A stretch of 7,947 nucleotides of DNA from Clostridia bacterium (lineage in GTDB: Bacteria > Bacillota_A > Clostridia > Christensenellales > CAG-138), in the NCBI GenBank assembly GCA_017553815.1, contig JAFZJT010000234.1:1-7947 (forward strand), read 5' to 3'. Each line of letters opens with the position of its first letter. Position 1 is the stretch's first letter. The notes below the pieces were generated by a model. That model saw only the letters and a list, made by a program, of their open reading frames with translations, was not told where the DNA came from and did no database searches. Made by a program: the position numbers and the translations under genes. Shown piece after piece: positions 1 through 6,807 of the stretch.

Positions 1-108
1 CTGATAGTTAGCCGCACCGCTGACAGCGCTCCAGGTGACGACGGGCTTGCCGTTCACCATGCTCACGCTTACGTTCACGGGCGCGGGAAGCGGACCTGCG
101 GGAGTGGG
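1..108 (-). repeat. Fn3 repeat unit, copy 2 of a 309-bp tandem repeat
   Basis: This stretch aligns without gaps to 310-417 at an offset of exactly 309 bases (103 codons), with only three mismatches (positions 27, 29 and 37). Positions 38-108 are identical to 347-417. It encodes the end of the Pro/Thr linker and the first strands of the third Fn3 domain. Confidence 0.85.
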
Positions 109-972
109 AGCAGGAGTGGGCGTCGGACTCGCCGCGGGAATGGTAATGACCACGTAGGTGCTGAACGCTCCGACAGTGCCGCTGCTGTCGCACGCACGAA
201 CCTTGTAGTAATAGGTCTTGCCAACGGTAAGTGTGTCGTTGTCGGTAAAGGTGGTTCCGCTCACGGTACCTGCAAGAGCATAGCTGCCGGACTTAATGGC
301 GCGATGGATCTGATAGTTAGCCGCACCGCTGACAGAGTTCCAGGTAACGACGGGCTTGCCGTTCACCATGCTCACGCTTACGTTCACGGGCGCGGGAAGC
401 GGACCTGCGGGAGTGGGCGCGGGGGTCGGTGTAGTGTTTCCGCCGGGGATCGTTATGCTTACAGGCGCACTGCAAGCACCGACGGTGCCGTTGGAATCCA
501 CAGCGCAAACAGTATAGCTGTAAGTCTGACCTGCGGTAAGCGCAGCACTGTCGATATAGGAAGTTCCTGTAACGGTCGCAATGATGTTGAAGTCGCCGCT
601 CCCCATTGCGCGCTTGACCTGGTAGCTCGCAGCGCCGCTTACAGCGTTCCAAGTGAGCTTGGGCTTTCCGGTGCTGAGAAGTGTTATGCTGACAGAGGGA
701 GCTGAAATCACATCGCTCGGAGTAGAAACCTGAGAGGATGTGGCGGTATTTTCGGTAATGGTATTATTGACAACGTTATTTGTACTTAATGTGGAAATAT
801 TCCTGCCGGTCGGATCGCCGTTCGCTGCAAAACCTCCTGATTCTGCAAACGTGTCGGTATTCACAATCCCGGCAACAGATTGATCTTTCATTGCAAATGC
901 GGCCGGTGAAAAGCCGAGCGCCAAGGTTGCAACTGTCAAGATCGCCAAAAAGAGTGATAAAGCCTTTTTCAT
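1..972 (-). CDS. Secreted fibronectin type III repeat protein, N-terminal part (3' end outside window)
   Basis: The frame is open from an ATG at 972 to the window edge (324 codons, no stop). I chose this start because GGAGGT at 980-985 lies 7 bases upstream and the first residues form a Sec signal peptide: MKKA, a hydrophobic core to about residue 22, then a probable cleavage site after AFA at residue 27. Residues 28-85 are a low-complexity Asn/Thr/Ser-rich spacer. Residues about 91-176 form one Fn3-type domain, with the typical KLTWNAVSGAASYQV strand and an ALTAGQTYSYTVCAVDS strand. A second domain spans about 196-278 and a third starts near 299. TPTPAPTPAGPLPAP-type linkers join them. Fn3 domains are non-enzymatic spacers or binding modules, so the activity, if any, must lie in the missing C-terminal part. 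Export is well supported; the substrate or partner is unknown. The gene has its own -10 element at 1063-1068. Confidence 0.88.
   Translation of the reverse strand, partial: MKKALSLFLAILTVATLALGFSPAAFAMKDQSVAGIVNTDTFAESGGFAANGDPTGRNISTLSTNNVVNNTITENTATSSQVSTPSDVISAPSVSITLLSTGKPKLTWNAVSGAASYQVKRAMGSGDFNIIATVTGTSYIDSAALTAGQTYSYTVCAVDSNGTVGACSAPVSITIPGGNTTPTPAPTPAGPLPAPVNVSVSMVNGKPVVTWNSVSGAANYQIHRAIKSGSYALAGTVSGTTFTDNDTLTVGKTYYYKVRACDSSGTVGAFSTYVVITIPAASPTPTPAPTPAGPLPAPVNVSVSMVNGKPVVTWSAVSGAANYQ
310..417 (-). repeat. Fn3 repeat unit, copy 1 of a 309-bp tandem repeat
   Basis: This is the partner of 1-108. It encodes the linker end and the first strands of the second Fn3 domain. The near-identity at the DNA level, synonymous sites included, points to recent duplication or gene conversion. 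Confidence 0.85.
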
Positions 973-1062
973 ATAAACGACCTCCATTGATATTTTATTC
1001 TTCACGCGCTGATCCACGCATTAGGTCGAGAGGGTTTGAAGCACTGCACATTTCTTAATTTT

Positions 1063-1092
1063 ATTATACAAATCGGTACAATAAAAAGCGAA
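1063..1092 (-). promoter_or_regulatory. Promoter of the Fn3 protein gene
   Basis: A perfect TATAAT is read on the minus strand at 1063-1068. The best -35 is weak: TTCGCT at 1087-1092 with an 18-base spacer. The predicted transcript starts near 1056 and gives a leader of about 84 bases before the ATG at 972. The weak -35 suggests an activator or low basal expression. Read-through from the stronger promoter at 1696-1724 is also possible. Confidence 0.5.
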
Positions 1093-1105
1093 TTGATGTG
1101 CTGTC

Positions 1106-1696
1106 GTGCAACGCATTTGCGGACAATTAATCCACATTTGCGGCGAGGTATTCTCTCGTTCTCTTGGCATCGAAAAGCTCGGCTGCCTCAAGGTGGCAGA
1201 TCCGCCGATGCCTATCAGCTTTTGTTTTTCGGCTGCTCACGGCGGCTCACCGCATTCGTTTTTGAATGCTGCCGCTGCAGGCATACATGCGAGGTTTGGT
1301 TCCGCATTATCCGCCGCGATGAATGCATACTTGCCTTTGATCGGGCTGAGCGAGGTGCATACATTGCGAATCACACAGCATGCGGGCGAGGTTCAAGAGC
1401 TCGGAAAAGAGCGGATAGCTAAGCGCATCTTTCCGCGAGTGTGCCTAATGCCAAGAGACCTTGGTCGAAAGCCTTTTCGGCATTATCGGGAAATCGACTT
1501 TTACACGATCATTCGGAAACCGTTCGGATATCGGCGCTCACGCCGATGCAAAAGCCGCGTTGAAACTGATAGCATTCTTTTCTGTTCTTATAAGCAACAC
1601 CTCAAAAACTTAATACACGATTCATTTGCGGACGGAGCACGGACTTTACAGACAAATACTCTATATCTGACAAGGCAATACACCTCCACAGTTTAA
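1106..1696 (+). other. Region with an uncertain 196-codon ORF; no convincing gene
   Basis: An open frame on the plus strand would encode 196 residues, but I do not recognise it. No Shine-Dalgarno sequence precedes its ATG and no good promoter is visible on this strand. The product has no clear domain and is rich in scattered Arg, His and Cys towards its end. The opposite strand carries a much better promoter (1696-1724) but only short, interrupted frames. One of these, between about 1415 and 1500, reads like protein (NAEKAFDQGLLALGTLAERC) but lies between in-frame stops. The stretch could be a decayed gene, a non-coding RNA read from the minus strand, or a genuine orphan gene. Hairpins inside it include ATCGGCG-CTCA-CGCCGAT at 1530-1547 and an imperfect one at 1447-1484. 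Confidence 0.25.
1602..1673 (-). CDS. Possible 23-residue leader or small peptide (TTG start)
   Basis: GGAGGTG (revcomp at 1681-1687) lies 7 bases before a TTG at 1671-1673. The frame reads LSDIEYLSVKSVLRPQMN and ends after RVLSF at a TGA (1602-1604). It sits directly behind the strong promoter at 1696-1724, so the transcript would have a very short 5' end. The promoter, Shine-Dalgarno and start spacing are the only support. The peptide is too short to assign and could be the front of a frameshifted pseudogene. Confidence 0.2.
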   Translation of the reverse strand: MSDIEYLSVKSVLRPQMNRVLSF

Positions 1697-1724
1697 TTCT
1701 AACATCGTATACAATTAGTGTCAA
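1696..1724 (-). promoter_or_regulatory. Strong orphan sigma-A-type promoter
   Basis: On the minus strand TTGACA (1719-1724, perfect) is followed by a 17-base spacer and TAGAAT (1696-1701, 5 of 6). The predicted start is near 1689. No recognisable gene follows for about 700 bases, until the Fn3 gene at 972, which has its own -10. This makes a non-coding RNA, a small peptide or a long leader possible. Confidence 0.65.
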
Positions 1725-1935
1725 GCGTGAAAACGCCAATAACCCATATATATTTTTATTATAAGTTTACATATTTGGCAATATATATATTCAAATACAG
1801 CAACGTCCACACAATTAAATAATAAAATGTCAAATCAATAAAGTATATTCAGACTCAAATCTCTTATATAATTCTTGAAAAACACGGCAATGTTTTGTCG
1901 GTTGATTTGATGGTTGTCGAATGCAATTTCGGTTA

Positions 1936-1962
1936 GGTAAACTATCAGAATACTGATTTACC
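1936..1962. other. Stem-loop in intergenic region
   Basis: GGTAA (1936-1940) pairs with TTACC (1958-1962), and ATCAG (1944-1948) pairs with CTGAT (1953-1957) around an AATA loop, leaving a three-base bulge. No T-tract follows on either strand, so an intrinsic terminator is unlikely. Confidence 0.4.
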
Positions 1963-1998
1963 GGATAGAGCCGGAGCATGTTCATAGAGAGGATCGGC

Positions 1999-2037
1999 GC
2001 GCCTGCACCGAGCTAAAGCTCTGCGATACATAGGCGC
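1999..2037. other. Nested stem-loop upstream of the cysteine-rich gene
   Basis: GCGCCT (1999-2004) pairs with AGGCGC (2032-2037) and encloses GAGCT-AA-AGCTC (2010-2021). It lies just before the promoter at 2049-2077. It would therefore not be in the transcript from that promoter, and would act either as DNA or in a longer RNA. Confidence 0.4.
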
Positions 2038-2048
2038 AATCTTCACTA

Positions 2049-2077
2049 TTGAATAATAAATGCTTTTCAAGTATACT
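2049..2077 (+). promoter_or_regulatory. Promoter of the cysteine-rich protein gene
   Basis: TTGAAT (2049-2054) and TATACT (2072-2077) are separated by exactly 17 bases. The predicted start, near 2084, falls at the ribosome binding site GAGGTGA (2084-2090), so the leader would be only about 11 bases. Either the mRNA has an unusually short leader or the true start lies further upstream. Confidence 0.55.
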
Positions 2078-2094
2078 TTATTCGAGGTGATACA

Positions 2095-2541
2095 ATGAGC
2101 AAAGAACAAATCCATATTCAAACAGAAAACGGGATCAAAACGCTTGATCTTGATATAACCCTTGACAATGAAGACACTGACGAAGCATCGATAATGACCA
2201 TTAGAACAAATTATCAAGGCAAAGAAATAGTTGCTGTCGGTGACATGTATCCTTGGACAGACGCTTTTGGCGATCTCCAAAAACAACTGCCGAAAAACGT
2301 ATTTATCGTATCCTGCCTTGCGTGTCGTTACGGAAACATGTGTCCTGTCGGAAATGCACCTAACGAAGTGTTCTGCACAAAAGACGTTTCGATTTCAGAA
2401 AAGAGAGATCTTTGGTTTTATACCGAAGATGAAAAAGAGCGAGTACAGCGGTCAAGAAAATTCACTGATTATTGTGATGATTTCAAACACCAAACCTGCG
2501 ATTTTTACACATACAACGATTATTCGTCTTATCGGAAATGA
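2095..2541 (+). CDS. Small six-cysteine protein of unknown function, 148 aa
   Basis: The ATG is preceded by GAGGTGA ending 4 bases upstream, and a promoter fits at 2049-2077. The 148-residue product has no signal peptide or membrane segment and is expected in the cytoplasm. Residues 1-70 are acidic and probably beta-rich. The core SCLACRYGNMCPVGN (73-87) is followed by EVFCTKD (91-97) and DLWFYTED (105-112). Near the end come YCDDF (126-130) and TCDFYTYNDY (134-143). Cysteines lie at 74, 77, 83, 94, 127 and 135, so C-X2-C-X5-C-X10-C suggests a zinc site or iron-sulphur cluster, though a disulphide role is not excluded. I believe this core recurs in uncharacterised bacterial proteins but cannot name a family. 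The gene is monocistronic, converges on the protease gene and ends about 100 bases before a shared terminator. Confidence 0.8.
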   Translation: MSKEQIHIQTENGIKTLDLDITLDNEDTDEASIMTIRTNYQGKEIVAVGDMYPWTDAFGDLQKQLPKNVFIVSCLACRYGNMCPVGNAPNEVFCTKDVSISEKRDLWFYTEDEKERVQRSRKFTDYCDDFKHQTCDFYTYNDYSSYRK

Positions 2542-2638
2542 TGTGTCATCCAATAATGATTCGTGTGTATAGCTGCGTATCATCGCGGAATCATCCTTCG
2601 CTTGCTCCGCCGCCGCTCCCCTATTCTGACATAAAAAT

Positions 2639-2678
2639 CACCCCACTTGCCCGCATTAGACTGCCGATAAGTGGGGTG
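2639..2678. terminator. Intrinsic terminator shared by converging genes
   Basis: A perfect 10-bp stem, CACCCCACTT (2639-2648) with AAGTGGGGTG (2669-2678), closes a 20-base loop. Read on the minus strand it is followed by ATTTTTAT, a good T-tract for the protease mRNA. On the plus strand it is followed by the weaker CATTTCATTTT, serving the cysteine-rich gene. It lies 72 bases after the protease stop codon. Confidence 0.8.
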
Positions 2679-2750
2679 CATTTCATTTTCGGATAGCCCT
2701 ATCCTTCGATCAAGAAGAACTCAAGGCTTCGTTTTTGAGCGGATGAACGC

Positions 2751-5700
2751 TTAAAACAGAATGCCGGATGAGGGCTTGACGAAGGCGGGGATATCGAAGG
2801 TCTCGATAGCCGAAGCGCCGTTTTCAACGAGCCTATAGATCTTGACGCTGCCGCTGCCGCTCTTACTGGTGGTGAAGTAGGTATTGGAGGAGCTGAGCGC
2901 GAGGTAGTAGTAACCTGCGGAGTCGATCTGATTGTTCAGATTTCCGTTCTCATACTTCCAAGCGACCGAGTTGTTGGTCGGAGCGAGGTATTCGCTCGAA
3001 TCAAGACCCATGTACTTGCTGTTGCCAACGTTTCTGAAAGTCCAACCCGCGCTCGCGCTGCCGCCGACGGTCCAGAGGATGTCGTTTACATTCACGCTCG
3101 AGGGGATGGTCAGAGTGCCGTTCGCGTTGACGGTGACTGCCTTCGCAGTCAGGTAGTGGTCGTTGGAATAGATGGTGTTGCCTACGGCATAGCCGTTGAT
3201 GACAACGATATGCTTCGCACCCCAAACGGGAGCACTTACCTCAACGTAGGACGCGCCACCTGGTGCCGGAGTGGCGGTGGGAGCGGGCGTGGGGGTCACG
3301 GGAGCAGGGGTCGGCGTGTTGGTCGGCCTCGGAGTCGCGGTCGGATTCGTGTTCGAGCCGCCCTCAACGAGCTTGTAGAGCTTGACGCCGCCGTTCGTGC
3401 TCTTGGCGGTGGTGAAGTAGGTCTTTGCAGAGCTGATGGTCAGATAGTAGTAGCCAGCGGAGTCGATCTGGTTGTTCAGATCGCCGCTTACATACTTCCA
3501 TGCGACCGAGGTGTTGGTCGGAGCGAGGTATTCGCTCGAATCAAGACCCATATACTTGCTGTTGCCAACGTTTCTGAAAGTCCAACCCGCGCTCGCGCTG
3601 CCGCCGACGGTCCAGAGGATGTCGTTCGCGGTGACAGATGCGGGTATGGTCAGAGTGCCGTTCGCGTTGACGGTGACTGCCTTCGCGGTCAGATAGTGGT
3701 TGTTGGAGTAGACGGTGTTGCCGACTGCATAGCCGTTGAGCACTACGACCACCTTATCGCCTACTGCGGGCGAGCTTACCTCAACGTAGGAGGTGCCGCC
3801 GGGCGCCGGAGTCGGAGTGTTTGGCGCGGGGGTAGGCGTGTTGGTCGGTCTCGGAGTCGCGGTGGGCGCGACCGGAGTTGCCGTGGGAGCAACAGAGGCG
3901 TTGATCGTGGTAACACCGGAGGTGTTGTGACCGTAGTCGCCGACCTTGACGTAAACGGTGTTGTAGTTGCCTACGTTGATGGTCAGATCGGTGGTCTTTC
4001 CCCTCTCATACTCGGTGATGGCTCTTTCCGCGATGAGGTTGGTGCAGGACGCATTGGAGTAAACGCCGATCCAAGCCGCATAGTGGTTGTCCCTTACGCT
4101 CACTCGAAGAGTGCCGCCGGAAAGATTCGATGCGGTGATCTGGGGAGCGGTCGTGTCGATCGTCATCGGGAGCACGATCTCGCTGCACTCGTTCTGATCG
4201 GGAGTGAAGCCGGGATGATCGAGATAATGATAGAGCTTGAATACGATATGCGTGTTCTCCGCAAGGTTCCTTGGAGCCCATGAGGTGAAGAGGTTGTTGC
4301 GAATAAGCTCGTCGGAAGTGTGGTAGAACTGGGCATTGGGGTTGCCGTTGGGATAGCTCCACGCCTTGGGCATATAGGAAATGTCTATATCCTCATACAC
4401 CGTCGAGGGGTTATTCTCATTGTAAATCTTAATGCCGCCCTCGCCGGAGTTACGGATGAGGTCGTAAACTATCCTGTCTATCTGATCGTAGTACTTATCG
4501 CCGTTGGGGGAGAGTGTGCAACGATCCGCGAACCAATCGTTCGTGGTGATATAGGGATTGACGCCGAAGAGCATATAGGAAGAAGTATTGCGCATGGCGC
4601 CGATCTGGGTCTGATAGGTGTGGATGTTGAAGTGGTTCTCGCCGTTAATTTGATCGATGTAGGAATAACGGTCGAAAACGGAAGCGCGGTTCCAGTTGCC
4701 GTAGAAGGCGAGGAACGGGATGGTGAGGTCAACGTTGCCGTCGAGCACTACGAAGCCGTCGATATAGATGCCGTTTGCGAACTGAGTATCAAGGGTGTTC
4801 TTGATGCTTTCGCTGAGGCGAACGGTCAGAGTGACGGTGCGGGTGCTATGGGCGGGAACGGTGATATTGGTGCTTCCGGTTATGGTGCAGTTGGAAGTAA
4901 TGTTCCTGTAGGAATTGGAGAACCTATAGGTGTTCTGTCCATTCATCGTGATGGCAGTCGCGTTCTCGGTGAGGACGGTGGGTCTTGCGGTGTAGCTCAG
5001 GGAGGTGTCGCCATAGTTCACGATATTGAACGAAAGCGTGTAAACGCCGATCTTATCGGGGTCGTCGCCAAGCTCAAGCTTGGGACGGCTGCAACCGTCA
5101 ACGGTGATATAGGCGTTGGAGGTGATGGCCTTCTGAACATCCACGATGCCCGCACCCTGCGCACGCGGACTGGTGCCGGCGATGGGGTTTGCGGTGCTCA
5201 TCAGAAGACGGTTGACCATATCGGATTTGGCTCTGCCGGTGAGCTCCGGCCAAACCTCGTTGACGTAGTTGGTGAGTATGGACATGGCGCCAGCGATATG
5301 CGGGGAGCTCATCGAGGTGCCGGACATCTGACCGTAGGTCGTGGTTGCGCCGGAGAGGTTCACGTCCCTTACGGAGTTAATGTTGTAGCCGGGCGCGGCT
5401 ATCTCGGGCTTGAGCTTGAGGTCTGGGGTAGGGCCGTGGCAGGAGAAATACACCATATCGGAAGCGTTCCTCTGGGAGCAGGCAACGCTGAGACACTCGG
5501 TGTAGGTGGAGGGCGTTCCCGCGATGCCGTTATCTGGGTTCATCGCAAGCGCGTAGGAGCTGTAGCTGGAGCCGTAGTACTGCGTTCCGTTGGAGGAACC
5601 GTCGTTGCCGACAGCGGCGGCGATATTGATGCCGTGGTCAGTCAGCATGCCGTAAATCTGGTCGGTATAGGGATCCTCGGAGGTGTAGCCGCAGGCGGAG

Positions 5701-6674
5701 CCGAGGCTCAAGTTGACCGCGTCAACGCCGAGGTAAACGCAATCCTCAAGCGCCGCAAGGATGGTGCTCCAGGCCGCGCCGCCGTTGTTGCCGAACACCT
5801 TCATGATAACGAGCTGCGCGTCCTTCGCAACGCCGGTGTTAGCGGAACCGGCATAGCTGCCGCCCGCGATACCCGCAACGTGGGAGCCGTGGTCGGTGCC
5901 GCAGTCCCAATGCGAAACGTCGGTATCCTTGCCCGCATAGTCAAACTTGAAGGGGATCTTGCCGCTGTAGTAGACGGAGTTCGCGGAAAGAGTGCCGCTG
6001 TACAGCCTCTCAGCCTGCATATTGTTGTTGCGGAGGATGGTGGTGATGGAGTCGGAGGTGAGCTTCTGATCCTCTGGAGCGGTCCTGAACGCATTATGAG
6101 CGACAACCGCGCCGGAGTCAACGATCGCGATAGTGGTGCCCTTGCCGGAGTAGCCCGCTGCCCATGCGTCATCGGCATTGATATAACCGACGGAAGTGGA
6201 GAGCCTGTCCGGCTCGGTCTCAACGGGCTGGGGTGCGCTGAACTCGGGAGCGATATAGGCGCGCTCTACCTCGGGGAGTTCGTTGATCTTCGAGATGAGT
6301 CCCATGGGAACGTCGATCGCGAAGCCGTTATAGAGGGTCGTGTAGCTGAAGCTCGGCTTCAGCTTTTGGGAGGAATCGGTCATCTTCGAGATCTTCTCGA
6401 GGACGGCCTGCTGCTTCAACTGAAGCTGCTTTGCGAGGTCTTGTGCCTTCTCGGAACGGACATCGTCCATTCTTGCGGCAATGGGGGCGTCTTTGAGACG
6501 TACCATAACGGTAACGATCTCTGCGAGGTCAACAGCGGAGGTGCTGTCGTTTGTTCTGATCGCTTCGGCATTGACGGGCTCTTCGTTGATAATGTCCACC
6601 GTTTTTGCGAGGTTGGCGGGCATTACGGCCAATACCATGAGAAGTGCAAGCAGAACGCTTAGGAGTTTCTTCAT
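2751..6674 (-). CDS. Secreted subtilisin-family (S8) serine protease with duplicated C-terminal module
   Basis: This 1307-residue protein starts at the ATG at 6674, chosen for the CGGAG at 6681-6685, the promoter upstream, and the signal peptide that follows (MKKLLSVLLALLMVLAVMPA, cleavage near residue 23 or 38). The upstream TTG would extend the frame through the promoter. Residues about 53-146 resemble an I9-type propeptide. The catalytic domain (about 165-520) has Asp186 (IVDSG), His262 (DHGSHVAGIAGG), oxyanion Asn357 (AAVGNDG) and Ser454 (SGTSMSSPHIAGA), so it should be active. His to Ser is only 192 residues, leaving no room for a PA insert. Residues about 540-660 look like the Fn3-type domain of C5a peptidase/lactocepin proteins, followed by a SPNGD motif (722-726). 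Pro/Thr linkers (927-959, 1109-1139) carry two copies of a 144-residue module (961-1104, 1141-1284). No LPXTG or SLH anchor is visible, so the protein is probably released or held by the modules. The substrate is unknown. Confidence 0.93.
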   Translation of the reverse strand: MKKLLSVLLALLMVLAVMPANLAKTVDIINEEPVNAEAIRTNDSTSAVDLAEIVTVMVRLKDAPIAARMDDVRSEKAQDLAKQLQLKQQAVLEKISKMTDSSQKLKPSFSYTTLYNGFAIDVPMGLISKINELPEVERAYIAPEFSAPQPVETEPDRLSTSVGYINADDAWAAGYSGKGTTIAIVDSGAVVAHNAFRTAPEDQKLTSDSITTILRNNNMQAERLYSGTLSANSVYYSGKIPFKFDYAGKDTDVSHWDCGTDHGSHVAGIAGGSYAGSANTGVAKDAQLVIMKVFGNNGGAAWSTILAALEDCVYLGVDAVNLSLGSACGYTSEDPYTDQIYGMLTDHGINIAAAVGNDGSSNGTQYYGSSYSSYALAMNPDNGIAGTPSTYTECLSVACSQRNASDMVYFSCHGPTPDLKLKPEIAAPGYNINSVRDVNLSGATTTYGQMSGTSMSSPHIAGAMSILTNYVNEVWPELTGRAKSDMVNRLLMSTANPIAGTSPRAQGAGIVDVQKAITSNAYITVDGCSRPKLELGDDPDKIGVYTLSFNIVNYGDTSLSYTARPTVLTENATAITMNGQNTYRFSNSYRNITSNCTITGSTNITVPAHSTRTVTLTVRLSESIKNTLDTQFANGIYIDGFVVLDGNVDLTIPFLAFYGNWNRASVFDRYSYIDQINGENHFNIHTYQTQIGAMRNTSSYMLFGVNPYITTNDWFADRCTLSPNGDKYYDQIDRIVYDLIRNSGEGGIKIYNENNPSTVYEDIDISYMPKAWSYPNGNPNAQFYHTSDELIRNNLFTSWAPRNLAENTHIVFKLYHYLDHPGFTPDQNECSEIVLPMTIDTTAPQITASNLSGGTLRVSVRDNHYAAWIGVYSNASCTNLIAERAITEYERGKTTDLTINVGNYNTVYVKVGDYGHNTSGVTTINASVAPTATPVAPTATPRPTNTPTPAPNTPTPAPGGTSYVEVSSPAVGDKVVVVLNGYAVGNTVYSNNHYLTAKAVTVNANGTLTIPASVTANDILWTVGGSASAGWTFRNVGNSKYMGLDSSEYLAPTNTSVAWKYVSGDLNNQIDSAGYYYLTISSAKTYFTTAKSTNGGVKLYKLVEGGSNTNPTATPRPTNTPTPAPVTPTPAPTATPAPGGASYVEVSAPVWGAKHIVVINGYAVGNTIYSNDHYLTAKAVTVNANGTLTIPSSVNVNDILWTVGGSASAGWTFRNVGNSKYMGLDSSEYLAPTNNSVAWKYENGNLNNQIDSAGYYYLALSSSNTYFTTSKSGSGSVKIYRLVENGASAIETFDIPAFVKPSSGILF
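2972..3086 (-). repeat. Core of the C-terminal module, second copy in the protein
   Basis: This stretch matches 3512-3626 at an offset of exactly 540 bases with one mismatch (position 3012); 74 bases (3013-3086) are identical. The flanks of the module are clearly more diverged. Confidence 0.88.
3512..3626 (-). repeat. Core of the C-terminal module, first copy in the protein
   Basis: This is the partner of 2972-3086. Comparing the full modules by eye, residues 961-1104 and 1141-1284 differ at 27 of 144 positions (about 81% identical). None of the differences fall in the block from WTVGGSASAG to YMGLDSSEYL. Confidence 0.88.
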
Positions 6675-6695
6675 ACTATTCTCCGTTCTCTTTCC

Positions 6696-6728
6696 GGGCT
6701 CTCGCCCTGTATTTGTGCAAAAGTGCAC
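6696..6728 (-). promoter_or_regulatory. 5' leader of the protease mRNA with two small hairpins
   Basis: From the predicted start near 6728 the leader opens with GTGCA-CTTT-TGCAC (revcomp of 6715-6728), a 5-bp stem at the very 5' end. GGGC-GAGA-GCCC (revcomp of 6696-6707) follows, a 4-bp stem capped by a GNRA-type tetraloop. A stem at the 5' end can protect mRNA from decay; that role is inferred here. Confidence 0.35.
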
Positions 6729-6734
6729 GAATAC

Positions 6735-6763
6735 AATATACCATAAGTTATATGGCATGTAAA
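6735..6763 (-). promoter_or_regulatory. Promoter of the S8 protease gene
   Basis: On the minus strand TTTACA (6758-6763, 5 of 6) and TATATT (6735-6740, 5 of 6) are separated by 17 bases. The predicted start near 6728 gives a leader of about 54 bases before the ATG at 6674. This excludes the longer reading frame that begins upstream of the promoter. Confidence 0.7.
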
Positions 6764-6807
6764 TATTAAATTGGTTAAATCTGCCTGAAAAAGCGGAAGA
6801 ATTATGA

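Larger units (their letters stand above)
1725..2048. other. AT-rich intergenic stretch without a gene
   Basis: Positions about 1740-1870 are very AT-rich, with runs such as TATATATTTTTATTATAAG and repeated ATATAT. Neither strand carries a plausible gene. The right-hand part (1930-2040) returns to mixed composition and contains the two stem-loops listed separately. Confidence 0.6.

Noticed and set aside
304..705. 133-codon plus-strand frame opposite the Fn3 gene
   Set aside because: The minus-strand frame is open throughout and gives clear Fn3 repeats; this is its shadow.
1945..2286. 113-codon minus-strand frame overlapping the cysteine-rich gene
   Set aside because: It overlaps the promoter and first half of a better supported gene and shows no domain or ribosome binding site.
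2709..2734. Weak hairpin CTCAA/TTGAG as terminator right after the protease
   Set aside because: It has a 5-bp stem and poor T-tract, while the 10-bp stem at 2639-2678 is a far better terminator.
2970..3626. CRISPR array or mobile element as the cause of the repeats
   Set aside because: There are only two copies, in frame within a gene and 540 bases apart, with no spacers, terminal inverted repeats or target duplications.
3156..4283. 375-codon plus-strand frame opposite the linkers and modules
   Set aside because: Its Arg/Gly-rich runs are the complement of the Pro/Thr linkers of the protease. There is no ribosome binding site or promoter.
4320..6662. 780-codon open frame on the plus strand opposite the protease gene
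   Set aside because: It is antisense to a gene with intact catalytic motifs, signal peptide and promoter. The Val/Gly/Ala/Asp-rich translation shows no domain and is a codon-bias shadow.
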